Shown piece by piece: positions 12,145 through 12,891 of a DNA stretch of 12,891 nucleotides; within the stretch, counting starts at the first letter, position 1, and each line of letters begins with the position of its first letter. Below the pieces are notes generated by a model that worked only from the letters and a program-made list of their open reading frames with translations, searched no databases and was not told where the DNA came from. Position numbers and translations under genes: made by a program. Source of the DNA: Candidatus Pacebacteria bacterium CG10_big_fil_rev_8_21_14_0_10_44_11 (GTDB taxonomy: Bacteria; Patescibacteriota; Microgenomatia; UBA1400; PJMF01); contig PFDH01000009.1 of assembly GCA_002772705.1 (NCBI GenBank), positions 1 to 12,891 of the forward strand, given 5' to 3'.

Positions 12145-12891
12145 ATGAAATTACCGCTTAGTATCTTGCGAACTGTTGTGGTTTCGCTCCTACTTATTTT
12201 TTTGGGTTCGGTGGCTGAATACCGCTTTAATTTGGTTCAACGGATTCCAATTAAATTTATTCAAGAAGACGCAACTTACAGACCTCACGACGTTGATCCT
12301 ACTACCATTTCTAACTTACTCAATAGCACCGCTGCTGACCAACACAATACCAATGACTTTAACGTTTTTTGGCAAGCCTGGAAACTGCTTGAAGATAATT
12401 ATGTTGAGACAGACAAAATTGAGACCAGCAAGATGATTGATGGCGCTATCGCCGGACTAACTGCCTCAATTGGTGATCCCTACACAACCTATCTGCCAAA
12501 AGAGGACAAGATTAGAACTGGTGAAGACTTAGCTGGTTCATTTTTTGGGGTTGGTATTGAGTTGGGATACGTTGATGGCATTTTGGCGGTGATGTCACCG
12601 CTAACCGGAATGCCGGCTGAAAAAGCGGGGGTCCAAGCCGGAGATATGATCCTGAATATCAAAGACGAAACGGCTGGTGTTGATGAACAAACCACCAATT
12701 TTTCTTTGACCCGAGCGGTTGACCTGATTCGTGGTCCCAAAGACACCGCTGTTACGTTGACCTTATTTAGAAAAAATAATGGCACCGAACCATTTGAAGT
12801 AACTTTGACCAGAGCAGAAATTGTGGTTAAATCCGCTGAGGTTGAGTTTGTGACCAAAGCTGGTAAACGGGTGGCTCACATTAAGTTGAGT
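12145..12891 (+). CDS. S41-family C-terminal processing protease (CtpA/Prc-like), partial
   Basis: The first 249 residues of an open frame running off the right edge. An N-terminal hydrophobic helix (about 5-23) would anchor the protein in, or send it across, the membrane. The S41 N-terminal helical region follows (FWQAWKLLEDNYVE near 83, then MIDGAIAGLTASIGDPYTTYL), then a PDZ domain from about 130 (FFGVGIELG, VMSPLTGMPAEKAGVQAGDMILNI, AVDLIRGPKDTAVTLTL). The frame ends at VAHIKLS, the strand leading into the protease core; the catalytic Ser and Lys lie beyond the window. These proteases trim or degrade envelope proteins. The ATG at 12145 fits the signal; no strong ribosome site precedes it, and a weak -10-like TAGACT (12130-12135) would give a near-leaderless mRNA. 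Confidence 0.9.
   Translation, partial: MKLPLSILRTVVVSLLLIFLGSVAEYRFNLVQRIPIKFIQEDATYRPHDVDPTTISNLLNSTAADQHNTNDFNVFWQAWKLLEDNYVETDKIETSKMIDGAIAGLTASIGDPYTTYLPKEDKIRTGEDLAGSFFGVGIELGYVDGILAVMSPLTGMPAEKAGVQAGDMILNIKDETAGVDEQTTNFSLTRAVDLIRGPKDTAVTLTLFRKNNGTEPFEVTLTRAEIVVKSAEVEFVTKAGKRVAHIKLS

Noticed and set aside
12176..12436. 86-codon frame near the right edge
   Set aside because: It is out of frame with the S41 protease, whose signal helix, DPYT motif and PDZ domain clearly identify the real coding frame.
1..12891. Recoded TGA (code 25) as in Gracilibacteria
   Set aside because: TGA ends purB and the polyprenyl synthase gene at natural family C-termini, and in-frame TGA is not needed in any gene.

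Overview
The window looks like a chromosomal segment from a small-genome bacterium of the Candidate Phyla Radiation (Patescibacteria), most likely on the Microgenomates side. The evidence is indirect. The genes are compact housekeeping genes with short, overlapping or abutting junctions and no obvious metabolic operons. There are several short, lineage-specific membrane or lipoprotein genes. The ribosomal cluster reads rpsF-ssb-rpsR with no rplI after it, and loss of bL9 is known in several CPR lineages. TGA is used as a stop (purB, the polyprenyl synthetase gene), so the code is not the TGA=Gly code of Gracilibacteria/SR1. No rRNA, tRNA or CRISPR array is seen.

Layout. 1-170: non-coding edge with two tandem copies of a 20-nt repeat that looks like a transposon end, then an extended -10 promoter. 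171-2935: purB-purA, a two-gene operon converting IMP to AMP, overlapping by 1 nt. 2932-3531 (minus): a lipoprotein gene whose stop overlaps that of purA. 3680-4741: a trans-polyprenyl diphosphate synthase. 4751-5347 (minus) and 5348-7042 (plus): a single-pass membrane protein and a GT-C-like multi-pass membrane protein whose start codons touch (CATATG). 7199-7639: a four-helix membrane protein. 7688-8945: an accessory cassette of a HigB/RelE-type toxin, an XRE antitoxin and a membrane-anchored Mrr-like nuclease. 8972-10078: ychF. 10109-10135: a GC-rich perfect hairpin. 10232-10711: an unrecognised helical protein. 10751-12036: rpsF-ssb-rpsR with a structured leader and a repeat-built hairpin behind it. 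12145 to the right edge: the N-terminal part of an S41 (CtpA/Prc-like) protease.

How it works together. Nucleotide supply (purAB), translation (ychF, rpsF, rpsR), replication and repair (ssb), isoprenoid and envelope functions (polyprenyl synthase, GT-C-like protein, lipoprotein, S41 protease) and one accessory toxin-antitoxin/nuclease cassette are packed side by side. At least six sites fit an extended -10 promoter (TGn followed by a TAnnnT-like hexamer). At two of them (ychF and the antitoxin) exactly six bases separate the -10 from the ATG, which predicts leaderless mRNAs. The most notable items are the membrane-Mrr toxin-antitoxin cassette with its candidate operator, the rpsF leader with two mutually exclusive pairings, the leaderless-promoter geometry, and the CATATG divergent junction. 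All family calls come from reading motifs by eye; no database search was run.
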